Positions 39,633-49,005 of a stretch of DNA of 64,000 nt are shown piece after piece. Origin of the DNA: Bog-756 sp963741055 (lineage in GTDB: Bacteria > Actinomycetota > Acidimicrobiia > Acidimicrobiales > RAAP-2); the NCBI GenBank assembly GCA_963741055.1, contig CAVUGU010000023.1, forward strand, positions 107,731 to 171,730, written 5' to 3'. The notes beneath the pieces are model-generated. The model saw nothing but the letters and a program-made list of their open reading frames with translations. It made no database searches and was not told the DNA's origin. Made by a program: the position numbers and the translations under genes. Position 1 is the stretch's first letter; every line of letters begins with the position of its first letter.

Positions 39633-40037
39633 ATGACCGTTTCACTCAGCACAGTTCACATCCTCGTCGACGACCCCGACGCCGCTCTGGGCTTCTACCG
39701 CGACACCCTCGGCATGACCGTGCGCAACGAAGTCGCCAACGGCGGTTTTCGGTGGATCACCCTCGTCACCGACAGCCAGCCCGAGATCGGAATCGTGTTG
39801 TCCGAGCCGCATGCGGGTCGTTCGCAGGGCGACGGTGACGCCCTCGCGGCCATGCTTGCCAAGGGCGAGATGTACCCGGTTCATCTACGCACCGACGACC
39901 TCGACGGGGTCTTCGACAAGGTCGCCTCTACCCCCGGAGTCGAGGTGCTGCAAGAGCCCGCCAGCCAGCCCTGGGGCGTCCGTGACTGCGCGGTCCGCGA
40001 CCCCGCAGGGAATCGGCTTCGTATCGAGCAGGCGTAG
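39633..40037 (+). CDS. VOC-family protein (glyoxalase/bleomycin-resistance type)
   Basis: 134 residues. STVHILVDDPDAALGFYRDT opens the first beta-alpha-beta unit; the second ends RDPAGNRLRIEQA with the usual Glu. AraC plus VOC pairs are common in actinobacteria. Substrate unknown. Confidence 0.85.
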   Translation: MTVSLSTVHILVDDPDAALGFYRDTLGMTVRNEVANGGFRWITLVTDSQPEIGIVLSEPHAGRSQGDGDALAAMLAKGEMYPVHLRTDDLDGVFDKVASTPGVEVLQEPASQPWGVRDCAVRDPAGNRLRIEQA

Positions 40038-40085
40038 GACCCGGATCACCCGGGGCGGTTCTCGGTCGCTCTGCGCCAGGCCGAC

Positions 40086-40574
40086 CTAAGCAGCCTCGTG
40101 GCTGCTCGGAATCCACTGGTTGATCCACTCGCCGGTGATCTGGCGCGTGGCGGCGTTGATCCGGTTCCACGCGTTGATCGAGGCGATCGCGAGCACGAGC
40201 GCCCCGAGCTCCCGGTCGTCGAAATGACGGGCGGCCTCTTCCCAGACTTCGTCGGAGACCGGGTCCGGACGATCCGCGAGGCGAGTGACCGCTTCGGTCA
40301 ACGCCAGTACTGCGCGTTCGGCATCCGTGAAGTAGGGCGTCTCGCGCCAGGCGGCGATGGTGAGAATCCGCTCGTCGGGCTCTCCTGTTGCCTTGAGCTC
40401 ACGGGAGTGCAGGTCGACGCACACACTGCAACCATTGATCTGGCTGGCGCGCATCGCGACGAGAAGGAGTGTGGTCTCCGGCAGATCTGCGTGCTTGGTG
40501 GCAGATCCGAGCTGCTGGAGCGCTTTCATGGCGCCGGGGATCGTCATAACCGGACTTTCGATGCGTGGTTCCAT
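40086..40574 (-). CDS. Carboxymuconolactone decarboxylase/AhpD-family protein
   Basis: 162 residues from ATG 40574 behind AGGAGG. The redox motif MRASQINGCSVCVDLHSREL has the AhpD CxxC and the following His; the later ALTEAVTRLADRP and ALVLAIASINAWNRI are family helices. Probably an alkylhydroperoxidase-like disulfide reductase acting in peroxide defence. Confidence 0.9.
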   Translation of the reverse strand: MEPRIESPVMTIPGAMKALQQLGSATKHADLPETTLLLVAMRASQINGCSVCVDLHSRELKATGEPDERILTIAAWRETPYFTDAERAVLALTEAVTRLADRPDPVSDEVWEEAARHFDDRELGALVLAIASINAWNRINAATRQITGEWINQWIPSSHEAA

Positions 40575-40626
40575 CCTTGGGATCCTCCTTCGGACTCGGG
40601 TGGTGGCTGCCGGCACGGCGGGCTCG

Positions 40627-40642
40627 GGCCGGAATTCCGGCC
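40627..40642. repeat. Perfect 16-bp palindrome
   Basis: GGCCGGAATTCCGGCC lies between the AhpD-like start and the end of the DUF6582-like gene. It may be an operator for the former or a hairpin at the end of the latter; no T tract follows. Confidence 0.4.
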
Positions 40643-40717
40643 GTACGGTTATGACCCCCGACGGCGGAGGATTGTGACAGCCCGCGAGGGGGAGGATCCC
40701 CTTCGACGCCGGCGCGG

Positions 40718-41074
40718 TCAGCGGTTCTTCGCCTTGCCCCCTGCAAACAGCTCACGCCAGCTTTGCTCCTGGAGCTCCACGTCGAAGCGCTTCGCTGCCT
40801 GCTGGATCCGCTTCCATGCCTGGTCACGTTCACGGTCGGTCACGCCCTCGACCTGATCGAAACGGGCGACGGCATTGCGCACGTGGCGAGCGTCGACCAG
40901 CGGCTCCTTGCGTTCCTTGGGGAAGGCAAAGTCCTGGTCCGGCAAGCGGTTCTCCTGCGCGGTGCTGAGCCCCGGTGAGCGTGGAATCTTCGCACCGCGT
41001 GCCCGGGCGCTCTGTACCCGGCGAGCCTTCTCGAGATTGCGCCGCGCTGCTTCCTTCTGTCGTGCAGTGGCCAT
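40718..41074 (-). CDS. DUF6582-like small protein
   Basis: 118 residues from ATG 41074 (GGAGG upstream). A Lys/Arg-rich N-terminal helix is followed by LPDQDFAFPKERKEPLVDA and ARFDQVEGVTDRERDQAWKR, a pattern shared by small bacterial and phage proteins annotated as DUF6582. Function unknown. Confidence 0.7.
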   Translation of the reverse strand: MATARQKEAARRNLEKARRVQSARARGAKIPRSPGLSTAQENRLPDQDFAFPKERKEPLVDARHVRNAVARFDQVEGVTDRERDQAWKRIQQAAKRFDVELQEQSWRELFAGGKAKNR

Positions 41075-41252
41075 GGTCTCCTCCTCGCTGACGAGTTCCT
41101 CCCCACCTCTACCCACGGCCCCCGGCGGTTAACGGCGCCATCGGCTCTCCGAGCCAGTCGGCTGTCGCAGGCTCGAGGTCCGCTCGGTAGAGTCCGAATC
41201 AAGCAGCGCGACTTCCGCAAGGAGCAGCGTTCCCGAGAGAAGGAGACGAAGG

Positions 41253-42074
41253 ATGCCCTACGTAACTACTTCTGACGGCACGGAGCTGTACTACACCGAG
41301 CAAGGCAGCGGCCAACCGATCGTGTTGAGCCACGGCTGGCCGTTGAACTCCGACGCATGGCAGGTCGAACTCAAGGTCTTTGCCGATGCCGGCTATCGAG
41401 TCATCGCACACGACCGCCGCGGACATGGCCGCTCCACCAAGACCTACACCGGCAACGACATGGAGACGTACGCGAAGAATCTGGCCGAACTCGTCGACGC
41501 CCTGAATTTGCGGGATGTCATCCTCGTGGGGCATTCCACCGGTGGCGGTGAGGTGGTCAAGTACGCGGCGAAGTACGGCAAGGACCGAGTCGCGAAGATG
41601 GTCACCGCAGGTGCGGTACCGCCGATCATGGTCAAGTCGGAAAGCAACCCCGAGGGCACCCCGATCGAGGTGTTCGATCAGATCCGCGAGGGTGTCTTGA
41701 AGGACCGGTCGCAGTACTACAAGGACCTCTCCGAGCCGTTCTACGGGGCCAATCGCAAGGGATCGAAGGTGTCGCAGGGCGCGAAGGACGACTTCTGGCG
41801 ACAGAGCATGCAGGTCAACCTCGCGGCTGCCTACGACTGCGTGAAGGCCTTCTCCGAAACCGATCAGACCGCGGACCTCCAGGCCATCGACGTCCCGATC
41901 CTGATCGCGCAAGGCGACGACGACCAGATCGTGCCGATCGCCGATGCCGCTGAGAAGTCGATCAAGCTCGTCAAGCGAGGGACCCTCAAGGTCTACCCGG
42001 GCGCCCCCCACGGCATCTATGGCGACTACCAGGATGCCCTCGACAAGGACATCCTCGAGTTCATCGCCGCATAG
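41253..42074 (+). CDS. Alpha/beta hydrolase, non-haem haloperoxidase-like
   Basis: 273 residues. Nucleophile elbow GHSTGGGEVVKY (Ser), oxyanion region SHGWPLNSDAW, acid in AQGDDDQIVPI and final His in PGAPHGIYGDY complete the Ser-Asp-His triad, in the arrangement of bacterial cofactor-free chloroperoxidases/esterases. Preceded by GAAGGAG. Physiological substrate unknown. Confidence 0.92.
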   Translation: MPYVTTSDGTELYYTEQGSGQPIVLSHGWPLNSDAWQVELKVFADAGYRVIAHDRRGHGRSTKTYTGNDMETYAKNLAELVDALNLRDVILVGHSTGGGEVVKYAAKYGKDRVAKMVTAGAVPPIMVKSESNPEGTPIEVFDQIREGVLKDRSQYYKDLSEPFYGANRKGSKVSQGAKDDFWRQSMQVNLAAAYDCVKAFSETDQTADLQAIDVPILIAQGDDDQIVPIADAAEKSIKLVKRGTLKVYPGAPHGIYGDYQDALDKDILEFIAA

Positions 42075-42101
42075 GTCCCAGGGCCTCAGCGATCGCTGCG
42101 C

Positions 42102-42641
42102 ATGATCGGTGATCGTTGGGGAGTGACGCCGAGCGAGGTCGCGCGCCATTACCCCTGTGACGACGTCGTTCCGGATCCAGTTCTCGAAGTCTGGCGGGCA
42201 GTGACCGTCCGAGCTGCGCCACAACACATCTGGCCTTGGGTGGCACAAATCCGCCTTGCCCCCTACTCGTACGACTGGATCGACAACCTCGGCCGGCCGT
42301 CTCCTCGGAGACTCCACTCCCTGCCCGATCCGACTCCCGGCGAACCCTTCACCACGGCGATGGGCGGACGCCAGCTGGGCCGGATCGTGGCGGCGACGAC
42401 AGGTGAAGCGCTGACCGGCGAGATCATGGGCGCAGTGATGTCGTATGTCCTCGTTCCCGAGGGCGACGTGACCCGGCTCCTGCTCAAGATCGTGATGAAG
42501 TGTCGACGGGCGGTTGCGCCGCTGCTCTCGATGGGTGACCTGGTCATGGCGCGGCGCCAGTTGTTGAACCTGGCCCGGCTCGCCGAGCAGAGTGCGAATC
42601 CTCTCAACCCTGCCCGTGCAGCCGCGTATAGACGACGTTGA
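42102..42641 (+). CDS. SRPBCC-family protein
   Basis: 179 residues. The opening VWRAVTVRAAPQHIWPWVAQ and APYSYDWIDNLGRPSPRRL are characteristic of a group of START-like proteins in actinobacteria. It follows the hydrolase by 27 nt. The 3' end overlaps the convergent gene by 38 bp. Ligand unknown. Confidence 0.8.
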   Translation: MIGDRWGVTPSEVARHYPCDDVVPDPVLEVWRAVTVRAAPQHIWPWVAQIRLAPYSYDWIDNLGRPSPRRLHSLPDPTPGEPFTTAMGGRQLGRIVAATTGEALTGEIMGAVMSYVLVPEGDVTRLLLKIVMKCRRAVAPLLSMGDLVMARRQLLNLARLAEQSANPLNPARAAAYRRR

Positions 42642-43068
42642 AATCGTGCTGCCAGTCCGAACCGGCCGGGCGCTTCTCCCATCGACCCGTGATCGATCCT
42701 CGGTCGTCGCTGATCGTCGCCTCGAACCGCTGGGAGAACTCGGGATCGTTGCGCCAGATCCGCCAGTCATCGCCCTTGACGGTCATCTCGTAGACACGTG
42801 ACACTCCACGGTCGTCGGTGTAGAGGACCGTGTAGACGGGTCCGGCGGCATCGCGTCCGATCACCCAGGATGCCAGGGGTGGTCCCGACGGATCGGGGAC
42901 ATGCCGCATCACGACCAAAGTTCCCGTCTCCGTCGTCTCGACCCCGAGACGGCCGGTGACGGTCTGGTCCGGATCCGGGAGGAAGGACCCCTCGGAGAGG
43001 GTCATTTCCCACTCCCCGAGAAGGAACCGGAGCTCGGCAAGGGCCGGATTCCGCAGTTCGTCGCCCAT
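42604..43068 (-). CDS. DUF1579-like lipocalin-fold protein
   Basis: 154 residues from ATG 43068 (GGAGG upstream). ELRFLLGEWEMTLSEG near the start and repeated short strands ending ITGRWEKRPAGSDWQHDFNV fit the DUF1579/nitrobindin-like barrel family. Role unknown. Confidence 0.65.
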   Translation of the reverse strand: MGDELRNPALAELRFLLGEWEMTLSEGSFLPDPDQTVTGRLGVETTETGTLVVMRHVPDPSGPPLASWVIGRDAAGPVYTVLYTDDRGVSRVYEMTVKGDDWRIWRNDPEFSQRFEATISDDRGSITGRWEKRPAGSDWQHDFNVVYTRLHGQG

Positions 43069-43160
43069 CTCGTGGCCTCCTTGCCCGTTCACACGTGCGC
43101 TACCCGGAAGTGTGACACTGGCGCCTTCCCAGAACCTGCCCGGTTGGGCATGCTGAGGCT

Positions 43161-43565
43161 ATGGAAAAACGAACCATCCAGATCGACCACAAGACCGGCG
43201 ACCTCTTCGAGATCTCGGTGCGCGATCATCGCCTACACGTCGACCAACCGATCGAGGACGGCGGATCCGATCTCGGACCCACACCTACCGAGCTCTTCGT
43301 CACCAGTCTGGCCACCTGCGTCGCCATCTACGCCCGGCGGTACCTCGCCCGTCACGATCTCCCCGACGGCCTGAGCGTGCGGGCCGAGTTCACCATGGCC
43401 GAGCATCCGACCCGGATCGGCGAGGTCGACCTCGCCATCCATCTCCCCGACGGCGTGGCCGACGAGCGGCGGGCGGCGCTGCTGGCGGTGGTGTCCCACT
43501 GCACGGTCCACAACACCCTCGACAATCCACCCGAGGTCAACATCGCGCTCGACGAGCCTTCGTAA
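43161..43565 (+). CDS. OsmC/Ohr-family peroxide reductase
   Basis: 134 residues. The two redox cysteines are in VTSLATCVAIYARRYL and VVSHCTVHNTL; the segment DLGPTPTELF is the family hallmark. Reduces organic hydroperoxides. Stands between convergent TetR and divergent DUF1579 genes. Confidence 0.9.
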   Translation: MEKRTIQIDHKTGDLFEISVRDHRLHVDQPIEDGGSDLGPTPTELFVTSLATCVAIYARRYLARHDLPDGLSVRAEFTMAEHPTRIGEVDLAIHLPDGVADERRAALLAVVSHCTVHNTLDNPPEVNIALDEPS

Positions 43566-43611
43566 CCCGATTCGGGTCATGAGTGGTGCAACGCAGAGCG
43601 GCGGTGCTTGC

Positions 43612-44178
43612 TCAACCGCTCGCGGTGACGGCTCTCAGATCCTCGATCGATTCCCGGATGACCTCCGACAGCTCTCGCCGGTCCATCTCCCTGACCCACC
43701 GCTCGAAGGCGATCCGGAAAACGGCGATGCCTGCCTCGGCGCTGAGGCTGGCGGCGGGTTCCTCGACTCCGCGCCGGCGGAGCGCCTCAGCCATCGCGGA
43801 CGCGAGTGTCGCGAGCTTGATGAGCTCTCGCTCTTGCAATTCGGGGTTCGCAGCGATGACCGCCTGGCGCTGACGTACGAAGGGTCGACGCTCCCCGAAG
43901 ATCGCGCTCGACGCCTCGAGCGCACCTGCAACCGCTTCGAGCGGGGAGGAAGTCCTTGGCGCCTCGGCGACTGCGGTCACCAGCAGGTCTTGCAACCGGC
44001 TCGCCCCGCCGAAGAGGACCTCGCGCTTGTCGGCGAAGTGCCGGAAGAAGGTGCGCTCAGTCAGCCCGGCACGCTCTGCGATCTCGGCCACCGTCGTCTC
44101 GTCGAAGCCTTTTTCGAGATAGAGCTCGAGAGCCGCCGTCTCGAGTCTGCCGCGGGCGTCTGGTTCCCATCGACCCAT
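43612..44178 (-). CDS. TetR-family repressor
   Basis: 188 residues. N-terminal HTH: ALELYLEKGFDETTVAEIAE and RAGLTERTFFRHFADKREVL. Divergent from an SDR gene with two copies of a 21-bp dyad in the shared 113-bp promoter, so it very likely represses itself and that gene. Confidence 0.93.
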   Translation of the reverse strand: MGRWEPDARGRLETAALELYLEKGFDETTVAEIAERAGLTERTFFRHFADKREVLFGGASRLQDLLVTAVAEAPRTSSPLEAVAGALEASSAIFGERRPFVRQRQAVIAANPELQERELIKLATLASAMAEALRRRGVEEPAASLSAEAGIAVFRIAFERWVREMDRRELSEVIRESIEDLRAVTASG

Positions 44179-44195
44179 CTCTCGAACCTACACCT

Positions 44196-44216
44196 TGACG
44201 ACAGTTACTGACATCA
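44196..44216. promoter_or_regulatory. TetR operator copy 1
   Basis: 21-bp dyad, 8 of 10 pairs matched around a central T (CAGT-T-ACTG core). 18 of 21 bases match copy 2. Confidence 0.7.
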
Positions 44217-44217
44217 T

Positions 44218-44223
44218 TAGGCT
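44218..44223 (+). promoter_or_regulatory. -10 (TAGGCT) between the two TetR operators
   Basis: Directed at the SDR gene; the hexamer fills the gap between both operator copies, so a bound repressor would block it. Confidence 0.5.
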
Positions 44224-44243
44224 GATGACAGTAGCTGACATCA
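44223..44243. promoter_or_regulatory. TetR operator copy 2
   Basis: 21-bp dyad starting 27 bp after copy 1, 8 of 10 pairs matched, ending CTGACATCA like copy 1. Confidence 0.7.
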
Positions 44244-44291
44244 GGTCCGGGCGGCACGACGGGTCCGGACCCTCAACCTGGAGGTGTGCCC

Positions 44292-45222
44292 ATGCGTGTC
44301 TTCGTCACTGGCGCGTCCGGATGGATCGGTTCTGCTCTGGTTCCCGAGCTCATCGGCGCGGGTCACGTGGTGATCGGACTCGCCCGATCGGACGAGTCGG
44401 CCGAGTCACTGCTCGGTGCTGGCGCCGAGGTCCAGCCGGGTTCGCTCGAGGATCTCGACAGCCTTCGCGCCGGAGCCGATCGAGCGGACGGTGTCATCCA
44501 TCTGGCGTTCATTCACGACTTCAGCCAGTTCGATGCTTCTGTGCGCACCGATCTGCAGGCGGTCGAAACCCTCGGCGGGGCGCTCGGGGGATCGGACCGC
44601 CCCTTCCTCATCGCGTCCGGGGTCCGCGCGGTGGCCCCCGGCCGGGCGGCGACCGAACGGGACGCGCCCGATCCGAGCTTTCCCTCGCACGCCGGCCGCC
44701 GAGCTGACGGTCTCTCTCGCCGAGAGCGGGGTGCGCTCCGCGGTCGTGAGGCTTCCCCCATCGGTCCACGGAGAGGGTGACCGAGGCTTCGTGCCGACTC
44801 TCATCGACATCGCACGCGCCAGAGGGGTCGCTGCGTACATCGCGGAAGGCTCCAACCGGTGGCCCGCCGTGCACCGTCTCGACGCAGCTCGGCTCTTCCG
44901 CCTCGGGCTCGAGAAGGCGCCGGCGGGCTCGGTCTTGCACGCCATCGCGGACGAAGGGGTCCCGACCCGCACCATCGCGGAGGTCATCGGACAACACCTC
45001 GAGCTTCCGGTCGTCTCGATCTCGCCGGACGAGGCTGCGGCCCACTTCGGATGGATGGGCCTGTTCTTCGGCGCTGATTCCTCGGCGACGAGCGAAATCA
45101 CGCGGGAACTCCTCGACTGGCAGCCGGTCGAGCCCGGTCTCGTCGGGGACCTCGACCGGGGGCACTACTTCGACCTGCGACCGCCCACTCCGCTGATGGA
45201 CCACGAGACCGTCAGCTCCTGA
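44292..45222 (+). CDS. NAD-dependent epimerase/dehydratase (extended SDR), frameshifted
   Basis: About 310 residues joined. NAD loop VTGASGWIGSALVPELI at the N-terminus. One extra base near 44690 breaks the frame; the rest reads RTPAAELTVSLAESGVRSAV to HETVSS. ATG 44292 is preferred over GTG 44286 because GGAGG lies 8 nt upstream. The usual YxxxK is not evident, so catalysis may differ. Repressed, by inference, by the divergent TetR. Confidence 0.85.
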
Positions 45223-45342
45223 AGCACTCACCCGGCTTCGGTCCGGCGAGCCTCGACCCACGGTTCGTCCTCGACGGTCGCGACCACCGGCAGAGGCTCG
45301 ACCACGGCCCTCGGTTCGACACGCGGAGCCTGCCGCCGCCCG

Positions 45343-46176
45343 TCAGGCGACCGCGGCTGTCGGCAGAGGAGTGAGCCGGCCCCGCACTGCAGCGGCACGA
45401 ACCGCTGCGACCCCCCGACCGATGCCGTAGTCGGCAGCGCTGAACAACCCCACGAAGAATCCGATCGGCCAGTTCGTCCAGTAGGAACAGGCGATGGCCG
45501 CCCACACCGTGAGCAGGGCGATCGCGGTCGACACGGCGATCGCGACGACCGGCCGAGAGGTGAGGGTTCGTGCCGCGGCCGCCGGCCCGATCATCAGGCT
45601 GAAGATCAGAAGGGCCCCGACCACCGGCACGGTCATGGCCGTCGCCAGGGCCAGGACGACGAGGAAGATCGTCTCCATCCGGTGGGCCGGTACGCCTCGC
45701 GACTCGGCGATCTCGGGCACGGTCGAGGACAGGAGGAGGGGTCGGTACAGGAGCGCGATCGCCAGGAGGCACACGACGGCGAGGACGGCGACCGGGAGGA
45801 TCTCGGTCGTGCTCACCCCGAGCACCTCTCCGAACAGAAGGGCGAAGACCTGCGGTGAGTACTCGGTGGTGTGGCTGAGGAAGGCCGCTCCGAGGGCGAG
45901 CATCATGACGAGGGCGAGCGCGGTGACGACGTCGTGGCGGCCGCGCCGGCCCAACCAGCCGATGACCAGTGCCGCCAGCACCGCGAAGGTTCCGAGGCCC
46001 AACAGCGCGTTGGCCCCGACGAGGGCCGCACCGGCTGCGCCCGCGAACGCGCCGTTCGGGATGGCATGGGCCGGGAAGGCATCGCCTCGCAACACGACGA
46101 AGAAGCCGACGACACCCGCGATGACCGCGACGATGGTGGCCACGATCCAGGCGTTGGTCATGAATCCCGAGAACAT
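45343..46176 (-). CDS. Metal ABC transporter permease 2
   Basis: 277 residues from ATG 46176 (GAGGAGG upstream). Seven or eight hydrophobic segments; GDAFPAHAIPNGAFAGAAGA is the ABC-3 family motif. It forms the membrane pore with the partner permease upstream, which it overlaps by 19 bp. Confidence 0.9.
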   Translation of the reverse strand: MFSGFMTNAWIVATIVAVIAGVVGFFVVLRGDAFPAHAIPNGAFAGAAGAALVGANALLGLGTFAVLAALVIGWLGRRGRHDVVTALALVMMLALGAAFLSHTTEYSPQVFALLFGEVLGVSTTEILPVAVLAVVCLLAIALLYRPLLLSSTVPEIAESRGVPAHRMETIFLVVLALATAMTVPVVGALLIFSLMIGPAAAARTLTSRPVVAIAVSTAIALLTVWAAIACSYWTNWPIGFFVGLFSAADYGIGRGVAAVRAAAVRGRLTPLPTAAVA

Positions 46177-47099
46177 GCCACCTCCTCGGGTAGGAGATAC
46201 TGCGACGCCGCGTCCGCCCTGTCGGAAGGGACGGCAGCTCCACGAGCACTCCTCGCCAGGCGGGACACGGGACCGGACACGAGATAGCCGACGAAGACGA
46301 GGGACACCACCCAGAAGCTGACGGGGAGCTCGGCGTGGCCCGATCCCCACACCGCGCTGTCGTAGGCGAGGAGCACGCCGATCCAGGTGGCCGCGACACC
46401 GAGCGCGGCGGCGACGACGAGGGCACGACCGACTCGCTTGGTCAACCGCAGCGCGGTCGCGGCCGGGCCGATCAAGAGAGCGGTCGAGAGGATGGCTCCG
46501 ATCGCCAGCGAGGAAAGTCCGACTGCCAAGGCCAGCGCGGCCATGTACGCCAACTCGACGATGCGGACGGGGACGCCTTTTGCCGCGGCCAAGTCGGAGT
46601 CGACCGAGGAGAACAGAAGGGGCCGGTAGATGGCCGTCAGGATGCCGAGCGAAATGACGCTGAAGACGGCCACCGTCGGGACGGTCGAAGGTGCCGTGAC
46701 GAAGATCGATCCGAACAGGATCTGCTGGGTGGCACCGGTCGTGGCCGTCGTGCTCGTCGTCAAGTAGAGGAACAGCGACGCCAGACCGATCGAGGCGCCG
46801 AGGACGATCCCGGTCGCCAGATCGCGACCTCGGACGTTGCGCACACCGACGGCTTCCATTGCCCCGGCCCCGGCCAGCGAGCCGACCACGAATCCGAGGA
46901 GCGGATCGGCTCCGACGACGAGGGCGCCGGACCCTCCCGTCGCCGACGCGTCGGTGAGGGCATGGCCGGCGAAGGACTGTCCCCGCATCACCGTGAAGAC
47001 CCCGACGAGAGCCGACACCAGTGCACTCACTCCGCCGATCACCAGGGCGGTGTGGACCTCGGGGCTGGAGAAAAAGCCCGGCTCGAAAAGCCAGCTCAC
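46158..47099 (-). CDS. Metal ABC transporter permease 1
   Basis: 313 residues. ABC-3 motif RGQSFAGHALTDASATGGSG, about eight membrane helices, and a C-terminal charged tail. Two different permeases in one operon is the TroCD/MntCD arrangement seen in manganese/zinc importers. Confidence 0.9.
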   Translation of the reverse strand: MSWLFEPGFFSSPEVHTALVIGGVSALVSALVGVFTVMRGQSFAGHALTDASATGGSGALVVGADPLLGFVVGSLAGAGAMEAVGVRNVRGRDLATGIVLGASIGLASLFLYLTTSTTATTGATQQILFGSIFVTAPSTVPTVAVFSVISLGILTAIYRPLLFSSVDSDLAAAKGVPVRIVELAYMAALALAVGLSSLAIGAILSTALLIGPAATALRLTKRVGRALVVAAALGVAATWIGVLLAYDSAVWGSGHAELPVSFWVVSLVFVGYLVSGPVSRLARSARGAAVPSDRADAASQYLLPEEVACSRDS

Positions 47100-47100
47100 G

Positions 47101-47925
47101 TCAACTCACCTCGATGGGTGGATGCGGCTCGACGGTGCCCGGTCCGACCACCACCAGGACGCGGCCATGGAGTCTCACCACATCGACGTGGTGGCCGTAG
47201 AGCTTGCTCAGCACGTCGCTTCGCACGACCTCGTCGGTCGTGCCGGTCGCGGCACGACCACCGGCGAGGTACACGACGCGGTCCATCGCCGGCAGGAGCG
47301 CGTTCATCTCGTGCGCCGACACCAGCACGGCCACCTCGTGTTCCTTGGCGACTCGGTCGAGAAGAGCGACGATCTCCGATCCGCTGGCCAGGTCGAGGTT
47401 CGCCAAGGGCTCGTCGAGCAGGAGCACCCGGGGCCTGCTGACCATCGCATGGGCGATGAGGACCCTCTGCTGCTCGCCGCCGGAGAGCCGACCGACTCGG
47501 GCCTCTGCGAAGGAATGGGCGCCGACTGCCTCGAGCATTTCCTCGGCCCGCTCGCGCCGCATTTTCGGATGAAGGGGAAGGCCGAATCGTTGTCCGTCGA
47601 CACCGAGCTCGACCAGATCTCTCGCGCGCATCGGGAGGTCGGGATCGAGGGCCACCTTCTGGGGCACATAGCCGATCGACCGCTTCTGGCCCAGGCGTCC
47701 TGTGCGAACCCGGCCCTGGGTCGGCCGCTGCAGACCGAGGATGACCCGCAAGAGCGTGGTCTTGCCGGCGCCGTTGGAGCCGATCAGACCGGTGAACTCA
47801 CCTGGTTCGAGGGTGAAGCTGACGTCGTCGAGAACCCGACGGCCACCGAGGACGACGCTGATGCCGTCGACCGAGAGAACCGGCTCGTCACTCGCGGCCT
47901 TCGGCGAGACAGTCGTCGTGCTCAT
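47101..47925 (-). CDS. Metal ABC transporter ATP-binding protein
   Basis: 274 residues. Walker A GSNGAGKTTLLRV, signature RLSGGEQQRVLIA, Walker B VLLLDEPLANLD and switch His in VLVSAHEMNAL. Powers import by the two permeases. The ATG overlaps the stop of the binding-protein gene (ATGA). Confidence 0.95.
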   Translation of the reverse strand: MSTTTVSPKAASDEPVLSVDGISVVLGGRRVLDDVSFTLEPGEFTGLIGSNGAGKTTLLRVILGLQRPTQGRVRTGRLGQKRSIGYVPQKVALDPDLPMRARDLVELGVDGQRFGLPLHPKMRRERAEEMLEAVGAHSFAEARVGRLSGGEQQRVLIAHAMVSRPRVLLLDEPLANLDLASGSEIVALLDRVAKEHEVAVLVSAHEMNALLPAMDRVVYLAGGRAATGTTDEVVRSDVLSKLYGHHVDVVRLHGRVLVVVGPGTVEPHPPIEVS

Positions 47926-48905
47926 AGATGGACGGTCGAGGTGCCGTGCTCGACGGCAGCCGCGATGGCGTTGGTTTCGGCCAGCATCCACGACTGGTAG
48001 GTGTAGCCGGGGGTCGGCATGGTCTCGTAGACGCCCACGACCGGCACCCCGGCCTGTTGCGCGTTGGCGCGTATCGACTCGGTCAGCGAGTCGACGACCT
48101 GCTGGTTGTAGGCGAAGAGTTTGACCTGGTGCTTGGAGAAGAAGCCGTTCTCGAGGGCGATGTCCTGCGGGGTGGGGTCGGTGCCGTTCATGATGTCGGC
48201 TTGGAACGCGAAGGGCGTCCGGTTGTCGATCCCCATCGCCGAGAGCAGATAGTCGGCAACCGGCTCGGTGGTCGCGGCAGTCGTGCCACCGTGTTCGGCC
48301 TTGAAGGCGGCGATCGCGCTCAACCAGGGCTGGAGGGCGGCGTCGAAAGTGGTCACGTTGGTGTGGAAGTACGCCGCGTGGCTCGGGTCGAGCTTGGCGA
48401 GGTCGTTGCCGATCGCGGTCGCGACGGCCGGCATCGTCTTCGGGTCGTACCACAGGTGAGGGTTCGGGGTGTCGTCGGGCAAACCGAGCAGGTGCTGGAC
48501 GTTGACCACCTTGCGGTTCGCGTTGGGTGAGGCCGACTCGATCCGGTCCATGAAGGTGTCGTAGCCGACGCCGTTCTGGACGACGAGGCCGGCGCCGGCT
48601 ACCTCACCCGCCACGTTCGGGCTCACCTCGTAGGTATGGGGGTCGGTGTTCGGGTTGCTCTCGACCGACGAGACCTGCACGTAGCGGCCCCCGATCTGGG
48701 AGGCCACGTTTCCGTACTCGTTCTCCGCGGCGACGACCGACACGATGCCGTTCGACGAGACCCCGGTGGCCGATGACGACCCGCACGCCGCGAGCGCGGC
48801 CGGCAGCGCCAGCGTCGCGACCGAAGCGACGAGGGCGCGGCGCAACCGTCCTCCGCCGATGGTCCTTGTCGCCCTTGTGGATCTCTGGCTGCCGGATCTG
48901 GCCAC
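47922..48905 (-). CDS. Metal-binding lipoprotein of the ABC transporter (ZnuA/TroA-like)
   Basis: 327 residues from GTG 48905, which has GAGGAGGAG 3 nt upstream; reading from an earlier start would bury the signal peptide. The lipobox LPAALAACGSS gives a lipidated Cys. Cluster A-1 fold with likely ligands in TDPHTYEVSP and NPHLWYDPKT (His) and TTEPVADYLL (Glu in place of the third His), a pattern nearer to Mn-type SBPs. No His-rich loop. Divergent from a Fur/Zur gene. Confidence 0.9.
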   Translation of the reverse strand: MARSGSQRSTRATRTIGGGRLRRALVASVATLALPAALAACGSSSATGVSSNGIVSVVAAENEYGNVASQIGGRYVQVSSVESNPNTDPHTYEVSPNVAGEVAGAGLVVQNGVGYDTFMDRIESASPNANRKVVNVQHLLGLPDDTPNPHLWYDPKTMPAVATAIGNDLAKLDPSHAAYFHTNVTTFDAALQPWLSAIAAFKAEHGGTTAATTEPVADYLLSAMGIDNRTPFAFQADIMNGTDPTPQDIALENGFFSKHQVKLFAYNQQVVDSLTESIRANAQQAGVPVVGVYETMPTPGYTYQSWMLAETNAIAAAVEHGTSTVHL

Positions 48906-48967
48906 TGGCTCCTCCTCGACCTGCGACGACGGCGTTACGCCGCCGTGTGGCCGCAGACGTTGTTGTT

Positions 48968-49005
48968 GGTAATCGTTTCCGATAAGATAATGGGAAATGG
49001 TTACC
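48968..49005. promoter_or_regulatory. Inverted repeat between the metal transporter and Fur/Zur genes
   Basis: Arms GGTAATCGTTTCC (48968-48980) and GGAAATGGTTACC (48993-49005), 11 of 13 matched, 12-bp spacer containing GATAAT at 48986-48991. Placed in the divergent promoter; probably the binding site of the adjacent Fur-family protein. Confidence 0.6.
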
